64,000 nt of DNA from Austropuccinia psidii (GCA_023105745.1 JALGQZ010000007.1:57703569-57767568); one strand, 5' to 3'. Counted from the stretch's first letter, positions 9,555 to 22,657 are shown. Program-made: numbers and translations. Notes: generated by a model not told the origin, from the sequence alone.

Positions 9555-12500
9555 TGCTACTTTATTTTTGTCTATGCCTAGACTAAGTCCAGATACAACA
9601 TGTGCTAGTGCTTTTAATTCACTATATGCAAAATGACACTTTTTCAAGGAAATTTTCATATTCACTTGGACTATTTTTTGTAGTACCCTTTCTAGTCTTG
9701 TAAGGTGATTTTCCCAAGTTTCTGAGAAAACTATGATATCATCAATATAGATAATTAACCATCCTTCTGATAATTCTTCAGGGAATATGGTATTAATCAT
9801 TCTTTGATAATGGGAAGGTGCATTTTTATCCCAAATGGCATTCTTAAGTATTCAAAAATTCCACAATGGACTATTATTCTTAGTAGTTTCTTGGCATTGT
9901 CTGTTAAGCCATTTTGATGAAAACCCTTAAGAGCATCCATAGCTTTCATGAACTTAGCTTGTGACAATTGGGTCAATGTCTCATGGATTCTAGGTATTGG
10001 ATATCTGTCTGGAATGGTATAGGTGTTCAGGGCTCTGAAGTCTCCTACCATCCTTGATTTCCCATTATGCCAAGTTATAATGACAGGTGTAGTAACTTCT
10101 ACTTGTCCATTATTTCCATTGATTCTTTAATGTGTACTTCTAAGGCTTCTCTAGCCCTTGGACTGGCTGGATAAGCAGGTCTTCTTAATAAAGGTGGGTA
10201 AGGCTTTTCTACATTAAGAATTATATCCACTTCATGTCCAATTATGGCACCTAGTGGTTCTTTGTCAGTTGCAAAGGCATTTTTATACTTAAATAAGAGG
10301 TCAATCAATTTTTCTTTCATTTTTTCTGTTAATTCTTGATTGAATTCTGCCTCTTTGAGTTGTTCAGATATAAAAAGTTCTTTTCTGGAATTTTTTCTTC
10401 CTTCTTAATAACTGTGATTTGTTTTTTGTTGTTTAAGAAGCCAAACTTTTGTCTTTTGTTATCTCCTATGGTAAAATATCTATCTTTTTGGTTGGAGATG
10501 TCTATACCATAGATTGATAAGTAGTCATTCCCAAGTATGAAATGATTACTAGTACAGTTGTCCATTACTACAAACTCTACTTTAATTGAGACACATTGTG
10601 AGGGATGAGGAAAAATTAGTGTTAAATCAATTATTCCAAGGGGCTTCATGCTCTCACTTGCACTACTAAATTTGACACCTTGTATTGGCATAAGTTTTTC
10701 TTGCCAGTTTGGGACAATGGTTTTTAAATAACTTTTGCCAACACAAGTGCAATATGCTCCTGTATGCAAGTTAACTTTTCCTTCTTGGTTATCAACCATA
10801 ACAATACTTATACTTGATTTTCCAGCTGTATATCCCATTCCTCTTGCAGGTTTGGTTCTATACATTTTGGCATCTTGTATGTTTGTCAGGTTTGTTTCAG
10901 ATGTTCCAACTTGTGGTAAGTTTGAATTAACATCCAGTACTTCATAAATTATATCAATATTATTAATTTGTGCATTAATTATATTGATTTCATCACTTTC
11001 AGAGCTTTCTGACTCTTCTGTCTCTTTTTCAGAGTCAGATTCCTCTTCTTTGTCATTGTGGTATTCTGTTTCCACAATTTCATTAATCTTGGCTTTTTTA
11101 AGGCAATTATTGGCTAAGTCTCCAATACCTCCACATTTATGGCATTTTCTTTGCCCATTATTGTTGGATGTATTGGGCTTAAAGGATTCTTTTGATTTAT
11201 ATTTTTTGATAAATGGTTTATTTGGGCTTTTAATGTCCAATTTTTTCCAAGTCCTGCCAATTTTTGTTCTTGTCACTATATCTTCTAGTGCATTTATATA
11301 CTCTTCTTTGGAGCATGGTTCTATACACCTGCTTCTTAGGGCATGTTCTAGTTCCCCTCCAAATTTTTTAAGTATTTTCATGTGCACCATCCTTTGTGAC
11401 ATTTCTGGGTACAGTGCATTAAGCCTTTCAACTTGTTTCAAGAACCAAGTTAAAGGTTTGTCTTTCTCTGGGTCAAAGAAAGAGTTTTCAAATGCATTTT
11501 CTATCTTATACCTCCAGGCATCATTTGCCCACTTGGTGATTATTTCTTGTTTCCACCAAGACCAGGTATTTTTACCATTTGTTTGTCTTATGCCATAGTA
11601 CCACATTTTTGCAGATTTCTCAAACAATGAATGTAATCTTGCAGTGATTAATTCATCTGGTATGGCATAGTCTTCTTGTAACATGTCAATTGTTTTAATA
11701 AATGACATGTGGTCATATTCACCTTCTCCTGTGAATGTTGGCCATTCCTTCATTTGAGGTGCTTCCTTCATTAAGACTTGGTTATTATCTTGGTGACTCA
11801 AGTCTGTTATGAAAGGATTTGACAATTCTTCTTTTGTTTTAACAGGGCTTCTTATATGAGAAAATGGTGTTGATAACTTTGGCATATTTAAATTAGCCTC
11901 ATTAATTTTATCCATTTTTTCTGTAATAAGCCTTATTTCACTTTGAATATCATCTTTCAGATGCATTCTTGCTTCATCACTTTTTTCCACATGGTCCAAA
12001 AGTAATTTTTGGTGTGATGAAGTCTTTTCTTCAAATTTTTCTACAGAAATACTTAATTTATTTAATTTTTCTGTAAGATTGTCAATACTCACATCATAAT
12101 TGATTGTCAAAGTCTTGTCTTTGATATCTTTTATGTATTTATACAATTCTTGTTGTCCTTGTATTAATTTTTGAGTATTGTCAATTAAATTCTTTAGTTT
12201 ATTATTTTCAACAATAAACTTAATGTTGTCAATTTCTTTCTTGTTTTGCACAACAATTTTTGTTAAAGATAAATTGTTATTTATTTCTTGTAGTGATAAT
12301 AAACTATCTTTAATTTCTTTTAGAGGTAATATACTATTTTTAATTTCTGTTAAAGTATCTACAACATCTTTGGACAAGGTTATTTCTTTGGGAAATGAGG
12401 TTGTCTCATTCTTTGCTCTTCCTTGTCCTTGAATTCCATCAAGGTTCTGGCCATATTGAAAACATTGTCCATGGCATCCTTTTGAATTCTTGGGATCCTG

Positions 12501-13073
12501 TAGCTTGGGGAATATGGTTTCCTCCAATGCTTTTTCTTGTTCTTCTTCCCTTCTTGGGGAAGTGGGCTGGCTTGGGGCTTGCTGGTAGAAGCTACTGGGG
12601 CTTCTTCCTTGGTTGCCTCCCTCTTTTTGGCGTGGTAATCCTTGATTTTTTTGATTTGAGGTTTGGATGACAGTGGATTCCATCCATTGGAGTATTTCAC
12701 TATCTCCTCCTCTTTGAGGAGCTTTTTCAGGATGTGCCAGGAGTTCATCACTCCTTGGTGTATTTGAGGCAGCATTTCCCAATCTTTGTCCTTGTACACT
12801 GTGTAATACTGCTTGTACTGGCTCATGTAGATGTCTATTTGAGCCCTCTGAATGTGATTTGTACCTATTTGAGTTACTCATACTTAGTTCCAATTCAGGA
12901 TCAGATATCATGGGCATTTCTGGGACTTGCCTTTGGGATAAGGCACTTCCTTGTGTGGATTCTGTTCCACTGGGGATGTTGCCCTTTCTTTTCCCTTTTG
13001 AGGGATCAGTTCTACCTCTGAGTCCAGCTCCATCTGATTGGATGGAGTATTGGGAACCCCTTCTGGTAGTCAT
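9555..13073 (-). pseudogene. Gag-pol of B2 (broken, truncated in RT)
   Basis: The first 914 codons are open, from ATG in ATGACTACCAG. They carry a Ser/Gln-rich N-terminus overlapping protein O, a long predicted coiled coil (about residues 240-390), the Gag domain, a zinc knuckle and the protease. Two key residues are changed relative to B1: the knuckle reads CHKCGGIGDLANNC (His to Asp) and the protease active site reads LHTGA instead of LDTGA. Pol then continues through at least three frameshifts to RT (YIDDIIV) and is cut by element A's 3' LTR. This copy cannot make a functional polyprotein. Confidence 0.9.
12380..12826 (-). CDS. Protein O frame of B2 (148 codons, overlaps gag)
   Basis: Opens with MSQYKQYYTVYKDKDWE, contains NGWNPLSSKPQ and APVASTSK, has a Lys-rich stretch (GKKNKKKHW), then YRIP and VFNMARTLMEF, and ends FPKK. 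The frame is +1 relative to gag, as in A and D. The B1 copy differs at six of 148 residues with no stop, although B2 gag-pol itself is decaying. Function unknown. Upstream in the same frame a stop separates it from the predicted exon 1, so how it would start (own ATG or another splice) is unclear. A CCCAAAG heptamer sits in this frame two codons before the stop. Confidence 0.55.
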   Translation of the reverse strand: MSQYKQYYTVYKDKDWEMLPQIHQGVMNSWHILKKLLKEEEIVKYSNGWNPLSSKPQIKKIKDYHAKKREATKEEAPVASTSKPQASPLPQEGKKNKKKHWRKPYSPSYRIPRIQKDAMDNVFNMARTLMEFKDKEEQRMRQPHFPKK

Positions 13074-13149
13074 AATTTAAGGAATAAAAAAAAGAAAAGT
13101 ATTTTAGAATAAAAATTCTTTTTATGGCAATTATAAAAGAGGTGCTCAC

Positions 13150-13299
13150 CTTCAGAGTCTTGAATGGTGGGTCCTGCAAAGTCTAATTTCTTAGCTTTTT
13201 TTCTTTTGGTGATAACTGGTGTTGGAGAACTTTGACAAGTTTCTTCCACCAATCTCTCAACAGTAGTTTTGTTATCTTCTGTTGGGTTATCTTCAAACA
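13150..13299 (-). CDS. Predicted exon 1 of B2
   Basis: Acceptor GTCTTTTTTAG|TGTTTGAAG and donor GAAG|GTGAGC. The donor of the leader intron is best placed at CTTTGA|GTGACT (exon end 13603), which would build ATG TTT GAA. It encodes about 50 residues (FEDNPTEDN..., TKRKKAKKLDF, TIQDSEG) that also occur in B1. Which downstream frame it joins is not settled: the simplest splice enters the O frame but meets a stop after about 38 codons. Confidence 0.5.
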
Positions 13300-13792
13300 C
13301 TAAAAAAGACAAATAAATATAAGTCTTTTTATAAGAAGTGTTATTTTTTGGCAAGATATGGCAATTTTCCACGTAGAAATTGCTTATATATCTTTAGAAA
13401 ATTGAAATGAATAAAGAAATAAATAAAAATGAATAAAAATAACTTTTTTATTGGTTTTTTAAAATTTTTAAAAAATTTTAATATTTTTTATATTTTTATT
13501 TTTAAAAAATAAAATAAAAAATGAATATGATTCTTTTACAAAATTAAATTATAAAAAATTATTTTTAATTTATAAATTATCTTTTTTAATCACTAGAGTC
13601 ACTCAAAGAAAGTTCTTGCAAGTCTAAGGATGTGAAAAACCACGTGTAAGACAGTACAATTGCTTTCCAAATGCCTCAATAGCTTTTAAAATCAATAAAT
13701 ATAAAATTATTATATAATTTTATGATTATAAATATAATTTATTATTGGATAAACCCAATTAGAATCTTTTTAAAGGTCTTTTAAGTAAATAT

Positions 13793-13808
13793 CACGGCCA
13801 GGCCCCCA
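13793..13808 (-). other. Primer-binding site of B2
   Basis: TGGGGGCCTGGCCGTG on the minus strand, two bases from the LTR; identical to the site in element A. Confidence 0.75.
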
Positions 13809-13810
13809 AA

Positions 13811-15835
13811 TGTAAGGTTTGACTATGAAACAATAAGTAAAAATTACTAATTTATTACTTATTGTACTCTGAACGTCCTTATGAATTGAATAAATAAGAT
13901 TAAAAATATAATAATAATAAATAATTATTATTATTTTGGTGTAAAATAATTATATTATTAAATAAATATAATAATATAATTTATATTATGAAAATATAAT
14001 ATAATAAATAAATATATTAATATAAAATAATTAATATTTTTAAAAAGCTCTTTATTATTGTTACCAACAAATAATAAAGGCGTAAAAAATTGCTTTTTAT
14101 TAATAAAAAACAATTAATAACAATAATATTACTAATATTAAAGTTATGAATTAATATAAATACTATTTATATTAATTAGAGAATTATTAAGAGAGTAATA
14201 ATAGAGAAATTATTATAATAAGAGAAAATAACCTACTTTTAACACTTAATATAATAATTTTGAAATATTTTACGCCAAAAAATATAAATACAACCTTTTC
14301 AAATTGTATTTACAATAAAAATAAAGAAAATTACAAATTATTCTGGATTTTTACGTGGAAATGAGTTTTTAGAGAGATTTTTAACAAAAACAATTAAATA
14401 AATGATTTAATCACGTCAAAATAGATGATTATAATAAGGTGGTCTTTGGTCTTTAATAATATAATAGTTTTATATATAAAGAATAAAGAAATTACCTTTG
14501 ATTTAATTGATTTAATGTTTTTTATGCATCTGAGGGGAAAATAGAGTAAAAAGAGCTCTATTTATAGTAAATACCTCCCTCCTAGAGTCCAACAGGCTTC
14601 TAGTAGACGTGTACTGATCATACCCACTGGAATTGATCAATATTTTATGGTTTGGAGATGATTCCATCATTATCAAACCATATTACATCATTATTACACC
14701 ATTATTTAGAGTTATCACTATAACTCTAAGTTTGATGACATCAGAGGCTTGGCAGAACCCCAAATTTCGTGGATTTTATTAGTTTTAATCATAGACTAAT
14801 AGTATTCACCAATTTTATCACTCTTAAGACTGTTAAACTTAAATTAAGGTTACTGTGAGTGATCATAACTGCTCAAATTAAGCTCAAACTTTGATCCTTA
14901 ATAACTTTCAAGATTTACACGCTACAGCAATTCAGAGAGTGAATTCTGATAGCCTGGAATAACCTTATTATTCTTCCAAGAGCTTTTCATTACATCATCA
15001 AAACTCTAATTTTGATGATTTTTCTTGTAACTCATCTTTTCTGTCGAAATTCAATATTTTAAACTTCAAACCTTGATTTCAGGGGGTTATACCCTGAATT
15101 TAGTAATAAAAATTACATCATTCTTCACGAATGAACTTTTAGAATCCAACGGTATACTTTTTTTAAGTTTGGAACACTTTCACAACAAAGTGGTCAACAG
15201 CTCTGTTGATTTTTATCAATATTTCATCATAGGTTTTAACCTTATTTCTAATTTGTAAAATAAAGTTCACATCTGTGTTCTTACAGTAATTACGTGGTAA
15301 CTTTATCTTTGGTTAATCATTCTATCATGTATAGTTTAAGAGATATTAGCTATGATCCTTGAATATATGCGTTGACCAAAAAAGTGCATATATTCAGGTT
15401 AATTCCTTAAGTATTACCTTTGGAAATTAGCTTATTAATTGTTTTTTGTGTGGATGTTTGTGGGGAATCCACTGGTACAATTTATTTCACATTTTGTTTC
15501 ATTAGGTCTTGAGATAAATAAGGTTTTATGGTTTTTATAAGGTATTATACCTTATAATTCATTAAATATTGACTTTACAGATATGCCATAAAAATGGTAT
15601 ATGTGTATTTTACCATGGGGAATCCAATGGTATAATTTATTTTACATGTTGATTCATTGGTTTTTAAGTTAAACCAATTTTTGTACCAATTTATGGTATT
15701 TTTTGTATATTTAAGTAATTATTTTTAATGTATAATTATTCTAAGTAATTTTAATATAATTATATTAAAGGTATAATTATTCTGAGTCTTTTTTGTGACC
15801 TTATTGGGTATGTGGTCATGTCTCAAAGGCTCACA
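13811..15835 (-). repeat. B2 5' LTR (2025 bp)
   Basis: Bounded by TGTAAGGTTT and GGCTCACA, and collinear with both LTRs of B1. A TATA-like TATAAATA is on the minus strand at 14559-14566. The part nearest the PBS holds several inverted repeats, for example CTTTATTATT (14050/14070) and a 27-nt palindrome at 14150-14176. Confidence 0.92.
14559..14566 (-). promoter_or_regulatory. TATA-like box of the B LTR
   Basis: ACTATAAATAGAGCTC on the minus strand, conserved in both B1 LTRs (32436-32443 and 41079-41086). Confidence 0.5.
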
Positions 15836-16140
15836 CCCCTCATGCCAAGTTTATTCATAGCTGACTTGGGGAAGTTACACACCGCTCTTCTATGTCAAGA
15901 CTGGCTTAATTACCTCTTTTATGTGTGCATGTGGAAACAGGTGGTTCTTGTGTCATTTTTAGCAACCTTTGGCTGGTTGAAGGAGGATCAAGGGTTGATG
16001 AATCTCAGTTGAAGTCACAGGGGAACCGATATTAGTGAATGTCACGGGATTCTGTGTAATACCAGGGTGTTAAATATGCTTGACATGAGCTTGACCTTTA
16101 TATTCCTCAACATAAATTTAACTTCTGGTGATTTACATGA
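15836..16140. other. Unassigned stretch between B2 and C2
   Basis: About 300 bp beginning CCCCTCATGCC. The last ~100 bp may be strongly diverged C2 RNase H sequence, but the match is weak. No gene is seen. CCCCT would be the right target duplication of B2. Confidence 0.4.
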
Positions 16141-16149
16141 CATTTTCCC

Positions 16150-19100
16150 TTGTGAATGTATTTTCTCAATTTCCCATGCCAAACATAAGCATTCCATTTG
16201 ACTTTCAGAATATCTGGCTTCTATTGGTTCTGTTTGTCTTGAGGTATGACAAACTGGTCCTCCTGTGGGTTTTCATCAATAATTTGGGCTTGGTATAGGG
16301 CTTCCCCTAATCCATATCCACATGAATCAATGTACAATTTAAAAGATATATTCCAGTCTGAGAGAAGGATTAAAGGTTCTTCTGTAAGATCTTTCCATAT
16401 CTTCTCATAGGCTTTAATTCTTTCTTGTGCAATCTCAAATAATGTCTGTTTATCACAGAGTCTATAGAGTGACTTGGCTAGAATTGCAAAATTATTCAGG
16501 TGTTGCCTGTAATAACTTGAAAGTCCAAGAAAAGACATCATTTCTTTTTTTTGGTGGTGTATTGGCTTAATTAACACTTCTGCTACTTGATTTTTGTCAA
16601 TAACCAAGCTTAATGCAGAAACAATATGTCTCAATTCTTTTAGTTCTTCAAAGGCAAATTTGAATTTCTCGAGTGAAATATTCACATTCACTCCTGAAAC
16701 TTTGTCAAGTACTCTTGCAAGTATTTCAAGTTGCAAAGACCATGAGTCTGAACATATAATTATATCTTTTTTTTTTTTATACGGATCATCTAACAACTCC
16801 ACTTACAGATTATAAGCTTGTTATATAGACAATTTTTAGGAAGTGAATTTGGTAACCAAAAATGAGGGACTGGTTTGAAACTGCCGTCTTGCAATTATCT
16901 ATTCTCACAGATCCTCACCACACAGGATTTCACAAGCCATCCTTCACATAAATCTGTGGGAAAGATTGTATTCATCATTCTTTGATAATGAGATGGATAA
17001 TTCTTTAATATCAAAGGGAATTATCAGATACTGATAAATACCACAGTTAGTCCTAATTCTAAGTAAGTTCTTGGCTTTAGGAATCAAAAAATCCTAATTA
17101 AATACTTTCAATTCATCCATTTATTTTATGTCTTTGGCTTTAGACAATTGGGTCAAGGTTTCTTGGAATCTAGGAGTTGGATACCTATCTATAGCTATGT
17201 GAGTATTCAATGCCCCAAAATCCCCAGCCACCCTTGATTTATCATTAGTCCAAGAAATAATGATAGTAGTTTTCACTTCAGCTTCCTCATTATGGCCTAG
17301 GTTTCTTAGTACACCAAGCTGTATCAACTCTTGGGTATTTTTTTCCAAGGATTCTCTAGTTCTGGGGCTTTCTGGGTAAGCTGTTCTCCTAAGTACTGGA
17401 GGGTATTATCTATCAATATTAAGATAAATTTCAACTTCATGCCCTTTGATAGCACATAATGGTTCATTATCTGAATAAAATTTATTCTTATATGTGTATA
17501 ACACATCAATAAGATCTTTCTTCATTTTGGATGATAATGTTGCATTAATTTGTGCTTAACCAAGCTTATTTATCACAAATTCCTCCTTATATGTATCTTT
17601 ATTTGGAGATACTTCTGATATTTGCTTGGGCATATTGGAAAAATCCAATTTTTGTCTTTTTTTTCTCCAATTGTAAAATATCTTCCTTTATGGTTATTGA
17701 TGTCAATACCAAAAATGTCCAAGTATTCATTTCCAAGAATAATATGTTGAGATGTACAATTGTCCATTACTACTATCTCTGTCTTCATTCTCACACCTCC
17801 TGCAGGGTATGTAAATACAAAATTAGTGTCCAATATGCCCAAAGGGTACATATTATTACTGGCACTACTAAATTGCACACCTTATATTGGTAATAGATAG
17901 TTTTTCCATTCAATAAGTATTAATTGAAGTTATTACTTGCCTACACAAGTGAAAAATTCTCCTGTGTCCAAATTGACTTTGGCTTTGACATCATTCATCA
18001 GGATTGATGTAATACAAGATGCTCCAGAAGTGTAAAATTTGCCTCTAGCAGGTTTTCTCTTACACACTCTGGAGTCCTGGATATTTATCATGTTGTAACA
18101 ATCTTCATTATATTGTGGCAAGTGAGTATGGACTTCAGAAACCTCAAAGAAATCTGTAATGTTCTCAATAGGATAGTCCTTGGCTGGTGTGTCATAAGAG
18201 ATTTCAGAATCTTGGTCATATTTTTCTTTCTCTTCAGCACACTGAACTGCTTCAATTACTTGAACTTCATTGACTTTAGTCTTTTTGGTACAAGTGTTGG
18301 CTAAATGTGAGGTTCCCTAACATTTATGACACTTCAAGACAGGTATCTCAGGTCTTCTATCCTCTCTAGAAGTCTTTGGGATTATTTTGGACTCCATAGG
18401 GGTTCTATTCCAGGTATTACCAAGTCCTTTCCTAGTAATGATATATTTTATTTCCTTAATATATTCCTCTGTTGAACAGGGCTCTACACATCTGCACTTG
18501 ATATCATGCTCTAGTTCTCCTCCACATTTTCTTAAGATTGTTATATTAATCATTGAGTCAGACATAGCTGGGTGTAAAGCAGACAATCTGTCTTTCTGTT
18601 TGAGGAACCAAGAGGTTTGTCTTTTTCTGAGCTAAAAATGCCACTATAAAAGGCATTTTCCATTTCAAATCTCCAGGAATTGTTGGTCCACTTGGTCAAT
18701 ATCTCAGATTTCCACCAAAGCCAATAATTCTTTTCCATGATCTTGTCTCCTCTTGTAATACCATTTCTGTGCAGTTCTGGGAAGCAAGGAGTGTATTTTC
18801 CCCACTACCATTTCATCAGTTATATGAAAACCTTTCTGAAACATATCAATTATTATAATGAGCTCAATATGGTTATATTCACATTCTTTTAAATTGGGAA
18901 TATCCCTTTCAGAGATTACATTCTCTCCTAGAAAAGGGATTAAACTTTTTTTCACAGGGAGTCTTTCTTCAGTTAAAGGTGTGGAATTTCTGGAAATATG
19001 TGAATTTGGTTCATAATTCTTATGAATTTGCACCACATGTGCAATTACTTCATTCTTCAATTTCTGCCTTTCACTGTCACTTCTTTCCATGTGTGTGGCA

Positions 19101-20117
19101 AAATAATTGGTGTTATCAACTATCTCTAAAACATGCTCTTTCAGAGTTATAAGTTGGTCATCAATGTGATTCTCCAATTCATCATTCTGTACTTGACATT
19201 TGCTCTCAATTCTGCCACATGTGTTATAAATTGACTCAAGTCTGGCATTTGTCACTTTGCACCATTCCATGAAAGTTCTTCCTATGTTTCTTAAGTTATT
19301 GACTTTTGATTTTAATTTCTTTATTCCTGTATTAAATTTATTAAATTTTACATCTATAATAGACTGGATATATCTAGATTCATCTGTTATTTGTGTGGAA
19401 AGGTCCTTTCCATCCTTCCTGTCCCTTGGCAGTGAGCTCCATAAGGGTTCTTGCCATATTTAACACACTGTCAACTGCTGAAGGTTCAAATTTGGGAATC
19501 CTGTACCCATATGGGTGAGGTCAATGCCAATTTTCTTTTCCTTTGCCCATTCCTTGACTTTTCTTGGGACCTCTCTGTTTCTTCTGAGGTCCTTTGGGCT
19601 TGTCTTTGGCCTTTTCGGGAGCTGTTTGATGATACTGGTCCTTCTTTCTCCAAAGATGGGGTTATTTCCAACTCCTTCTTTTGGTCTGTGGATAAAAGAG
19701 TTTGGTTCTTCATTTTTTTTGATTTTTCTTTGCAAGACAAGGGACTCCATCCTCCCAAGAGTTCCATGGTCTTTTCCTGACCCAGAAAGCTCTTGTTGTG
19801 TAATTAGGAGTTCATGGCCGCCTTCCAAAAGCCCTGACAAATTTTCCAATCCTCTTCCTTGGCTGCTCTGTACCAGGTTTTGTACTGGGACTGATATATT
19901 TCTATGGCTGCCACTTGGAAATGATTCAACCCTTAAAACATTACCTTGAATTATTTCTGGCTCAGAGTTAATTTCAAAGGTTGTTGGTACAGACCTTGGG
20001 GAATGGGGGGCAACTCTGCCATCCTCCAAATGTGTCTTTCTTGAGGAATGCCTGCCAGTTCTGGCCCTAGTCTTGCCTCTTACTTTTCCAGATCCATATG
20101 GTTGGACTGAATAGTTT
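16150..20117 (-). pseudogene. Gag-pol remnant of C2
   Basis: Fragments in several frames match C1 in order: gag N-terminus (VAPHSPRSVPT), coiled-coil part (19270-18704), Gag domain with LEHDIKCRC (18586-18317), zinc knuckle region, protease (NLDTGEFFTCVGK, where C1 has DTGAFCTC), pre-RT (17878-17573), RT thumb and palm pieces, and RNase H (SQTGPP-type segment degraded, 16802-16221). Stops and frameshifts are frequent and the YIDD region has lost its motif (16,750-16,800 has a poly-T run). A decayed O-frame segment is still readable at 19,620-19,440 (KDKPKGPQKK, GYRIPKFEPSAVDSV, NMARTLMEL) with one stop. Confidence 0.88.
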
Positions 20118-20251
20118 CTTCAATTTTTGGTATGCACAATTTTCATTTCAATTTGAGATAAAATGAAGAATAAATACAAAGAACACACACATTTTGGTGG
20201 TTGCTTGGATAACTTGGTCTTAAATCAAATTCCTCTTTAATCAATTTGCAC

Positions 20252-20349
20252 TTCAATATTTTTTTCAGATTCTTCTTCTGAACATTCTGGACTTGTGATG
20301 TATCTCTTATCAAGCTTATTACTAGCTGCAATATATTTTATGACAGACA
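20252..20349 (-). CDS. Predicted exon 1 of C2 (degenerate element)
   Basis: Acceptor TTTTTTGCTAG|TGTCTGTC. With the leader donor CTTTGA|GTTACT (exon end 20504) the junction reads ATG TCT GTC ATA. It encodes SVIKYIAASNKLDKRYI..., homologous to C1's exon (SLIKYCAASNRLSKRYI). The donor is GAA|GTGCAA. Confidence 0.45.
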
Positions 20350-20708
20350 CTAGCAAAAAATTATAAAAGAAATTTTCTTTCACTTTAAAATATTTTCTAA
20401 GATTTTTTATAATTTTATCAATTTTTGATATTAAAAGAAATATTTTTTTCAAAGACAAAAAATTAAAATTTAATATTTTGAGTAAAAATTAATTCACAGT
20501 AACTCAAAGAAGATTTTTATAAGTTTTTGATTGTGAAAAGCCATGTGTAAAACAGTATCAAATTAATCCACATTCTTCAATGAAAAATATTTATAAGACA
20601 ATTTCAAAAATAAAAAAAATTTAACTTGAAGTTGGAAGAAGAAAATTATTAAATTGATATATTTTGGATGTTAAAAATATATCAATTGAGGGCACAAGGC
20701 TCAAAAAA

Positions 20709-20724
20709 CATGGGAAGGCTCCCA
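20709..20724 (-). other. Degraded primer-binding site of C2
   Basis: TGGGAGCCTTCCCATG on the minus strand; four differences from the 16-mer of element A, in line with the age of this copy. Confidence 0.6.
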
Positions 20725-20726
20725 AA

Positions 20727-22652
20727 TGTAGTATTTTCCTATGAAACTGTTGATAATATTAATATTGATAAACAGCACTATGACTGTCATTATTAAATAT
20801 AATTAATAAGCTTATTATATCTACAATTAAATAATCAATTGCTTAATTATTTCTGTTACTTGTTATACACTAATAGCAATCATAACAGTAAGAAGTAATT
20901 GTCTACTAGAATAAATTACAAGAAGTATTTAATAATAAAACTTCTTCATTAAAATAATAAAATTATTCTAATGTATAATAATATTTTGCAAGAATAATTA
21001 TAATTATAATTCTTGAATAAATGTATTACTAGAGAGAATCTCTAATAATTGATTGAAAACACTCACTAATACTCCAATAATACCTTGTAAAGAATTTGTG
21101 GAGTTATTTTATGGATTGATTGTAGATTTAAAGGAGGAAAAAATTGGTATTTAGCTGTAATACAGCAATTTATAGCTAAAAACTATTAGGAAGAGTTTGT
21201 TTCTATTATTTCAAATATTCCTGATTTCTTCTGAAAGACATAAACCACCCAAGAAAAGAATTAACTAATACTTACTTGTTGGTACTAAAGATATAATTAG
21301 ATAATAAGATGATTTGGAAAAAACAGAAAGAAAAGGCCTTTTTAAGTCAAAAACAGCTCAAAGAGGACTGCCATGGATAAAACTGAAAAGCCAGTAATTG
21401 AGAAGCCAATTATCCTCTTTGGATTATTGATTTCATCATCTTTTTTCACATAAAATTATCATTATTACTTAATTAAGTTATTTTAAATGACTACCAACCC
21501 AGTTAGGGTTAATAAATAAAGGAGTGAAAACTGTAAATCTTCTTTTATTTCAAAATAAATATTAATTTCTAAAAGCTATAAATTCAATTGGAAATTTAAT
21601 CACATTTTGTAATTTCTGTGAATTTTGAAGATTTGGTGTTTCATCTGGAATTATTAAAAAGGGACTGTAAGTAAAACCTGTAATTTTACTTATGAATTCA
21701 TAATTATTTTGAGTTTCTATATGTATTATCCTTTTCTTCATTGGTCCTTAACATTTCAGAAAGATTCATTGGTAATTGGGTTTTGATGAATTTTTGCAGT
21801 TTTAACCTTATTTCTACATAGAATTGCAAATAGCACAGTAATAGCTAATTGCCATGAGGTAAATGCATGAATACTAGTACAGAAGGATTTTTGATTAATA
21901 TTCAAGGCTTATTAATGAAAAATCATTAATAATTTAAATTTTTAAAAGAGTGAGAGTTGCTCTTTACCTCCTTGTCATGTCAAAATAGCAGCTTATTTGT
22001 TATTTTCTTATTATTTAATGGGACTTTAACTTGATATCCAAGTTCCCAAAAGGTTTTAATATACTAATTGGGCCATGATCAACCATGGATCAAATATTTA
22101 GAGCTATCCACCCTTCATATGCCTCAGAAGTTGGGTACCCTGGCTCTCTTTGATGTCTTTTTCCCCCTTAGCTATTTTCACATCAAAAATAGTAATTCAG
22201 GCTTCAAGACTTATATCCACTACAGGTACACCAAAGCCTTAAGTAGCAATACTGTAATTTTAATTTCCAAAAACATTCATAATACTAATACTAGTATATA
22301 TTTAACATGGTATTTCTCATATTCCCACTTTTTGGTGTGAAATTGAGAAAAACAAAAGATTCCACACCTCTTTTATGTGGTGTTGAAGTATTTTCAATAT
22401 TACCACCTCATAGATTCAATTTATGCCTATTCACTATGTGGAGCTATCCTAGGTTAATTCTTGTGTTCAGAATTCCAATCTGGGATTAAATCAGTGGATT
22501 TACTTACTCACAAAGAGGTTATTCATCTTTCCTTAAATAAAAATGATGAATTTTGCATATATGCAAAACTTATGGGTTATGAATAGTTTAAAAGTTAATT
22601 TTATATTCATTTTGGCGTATTTGGGTATGTAGAATATACCTCAAGGCTCACA
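20727..22652 (-). repeat. C2 5' LTR (1926 bp)
   Basis: Bounded by TGTAGTATTTT and AAGGCTCACA, and collinear with C1's LTRs but clearly more diverged. Many CACGTC or CACGTA sites of C1 appear here as CATGTC or CACATC. Confidence 0.9.
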
Positions 22653-22657
22653 ATTAC

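Larger units (their letters stand above)
9555..15835 (-). mobile_element. Element B2: degenerate Ty3/Gypsy element, interrupted by A
   Basis: Reading right to left: 5' LTR (13811-15835), PBS, exon 1, gag, protease, and RT up to the point where element A interrupts it just downstream of YIDD. The rest of pol and the 3' LTR should lie beyond A, outside the window. It is homologous throughout to B1. Frameshifts near 10,325, between 10,099 and 10,051, and near 9,800 break pol. Confidence 0.9.
16141..22652 (-). mobile_element. Element C2: old, decayed C-family retrotransposon
   Basis: Reading right to left: a 1926-bp 5' LTR, degraded PBS, exon 1, and a gag-protease-RT-RNase H remnant running to about 16,150, where recognisable sequence ends. 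Integrase and the 3' LTR are absent. Its 5' LTR edge is followed by a fragment of another C-type RT. Confidence 0.85.

Noticed and set aside
12859..13149. Simple splice of B exon 1 into the O frame as the start of B protein O
   Set aside because: The joined frame meets a TGA about 38 codons after the junction in both B copies, so this specific joining cannot produce the 148-codon O frame without a further splice.
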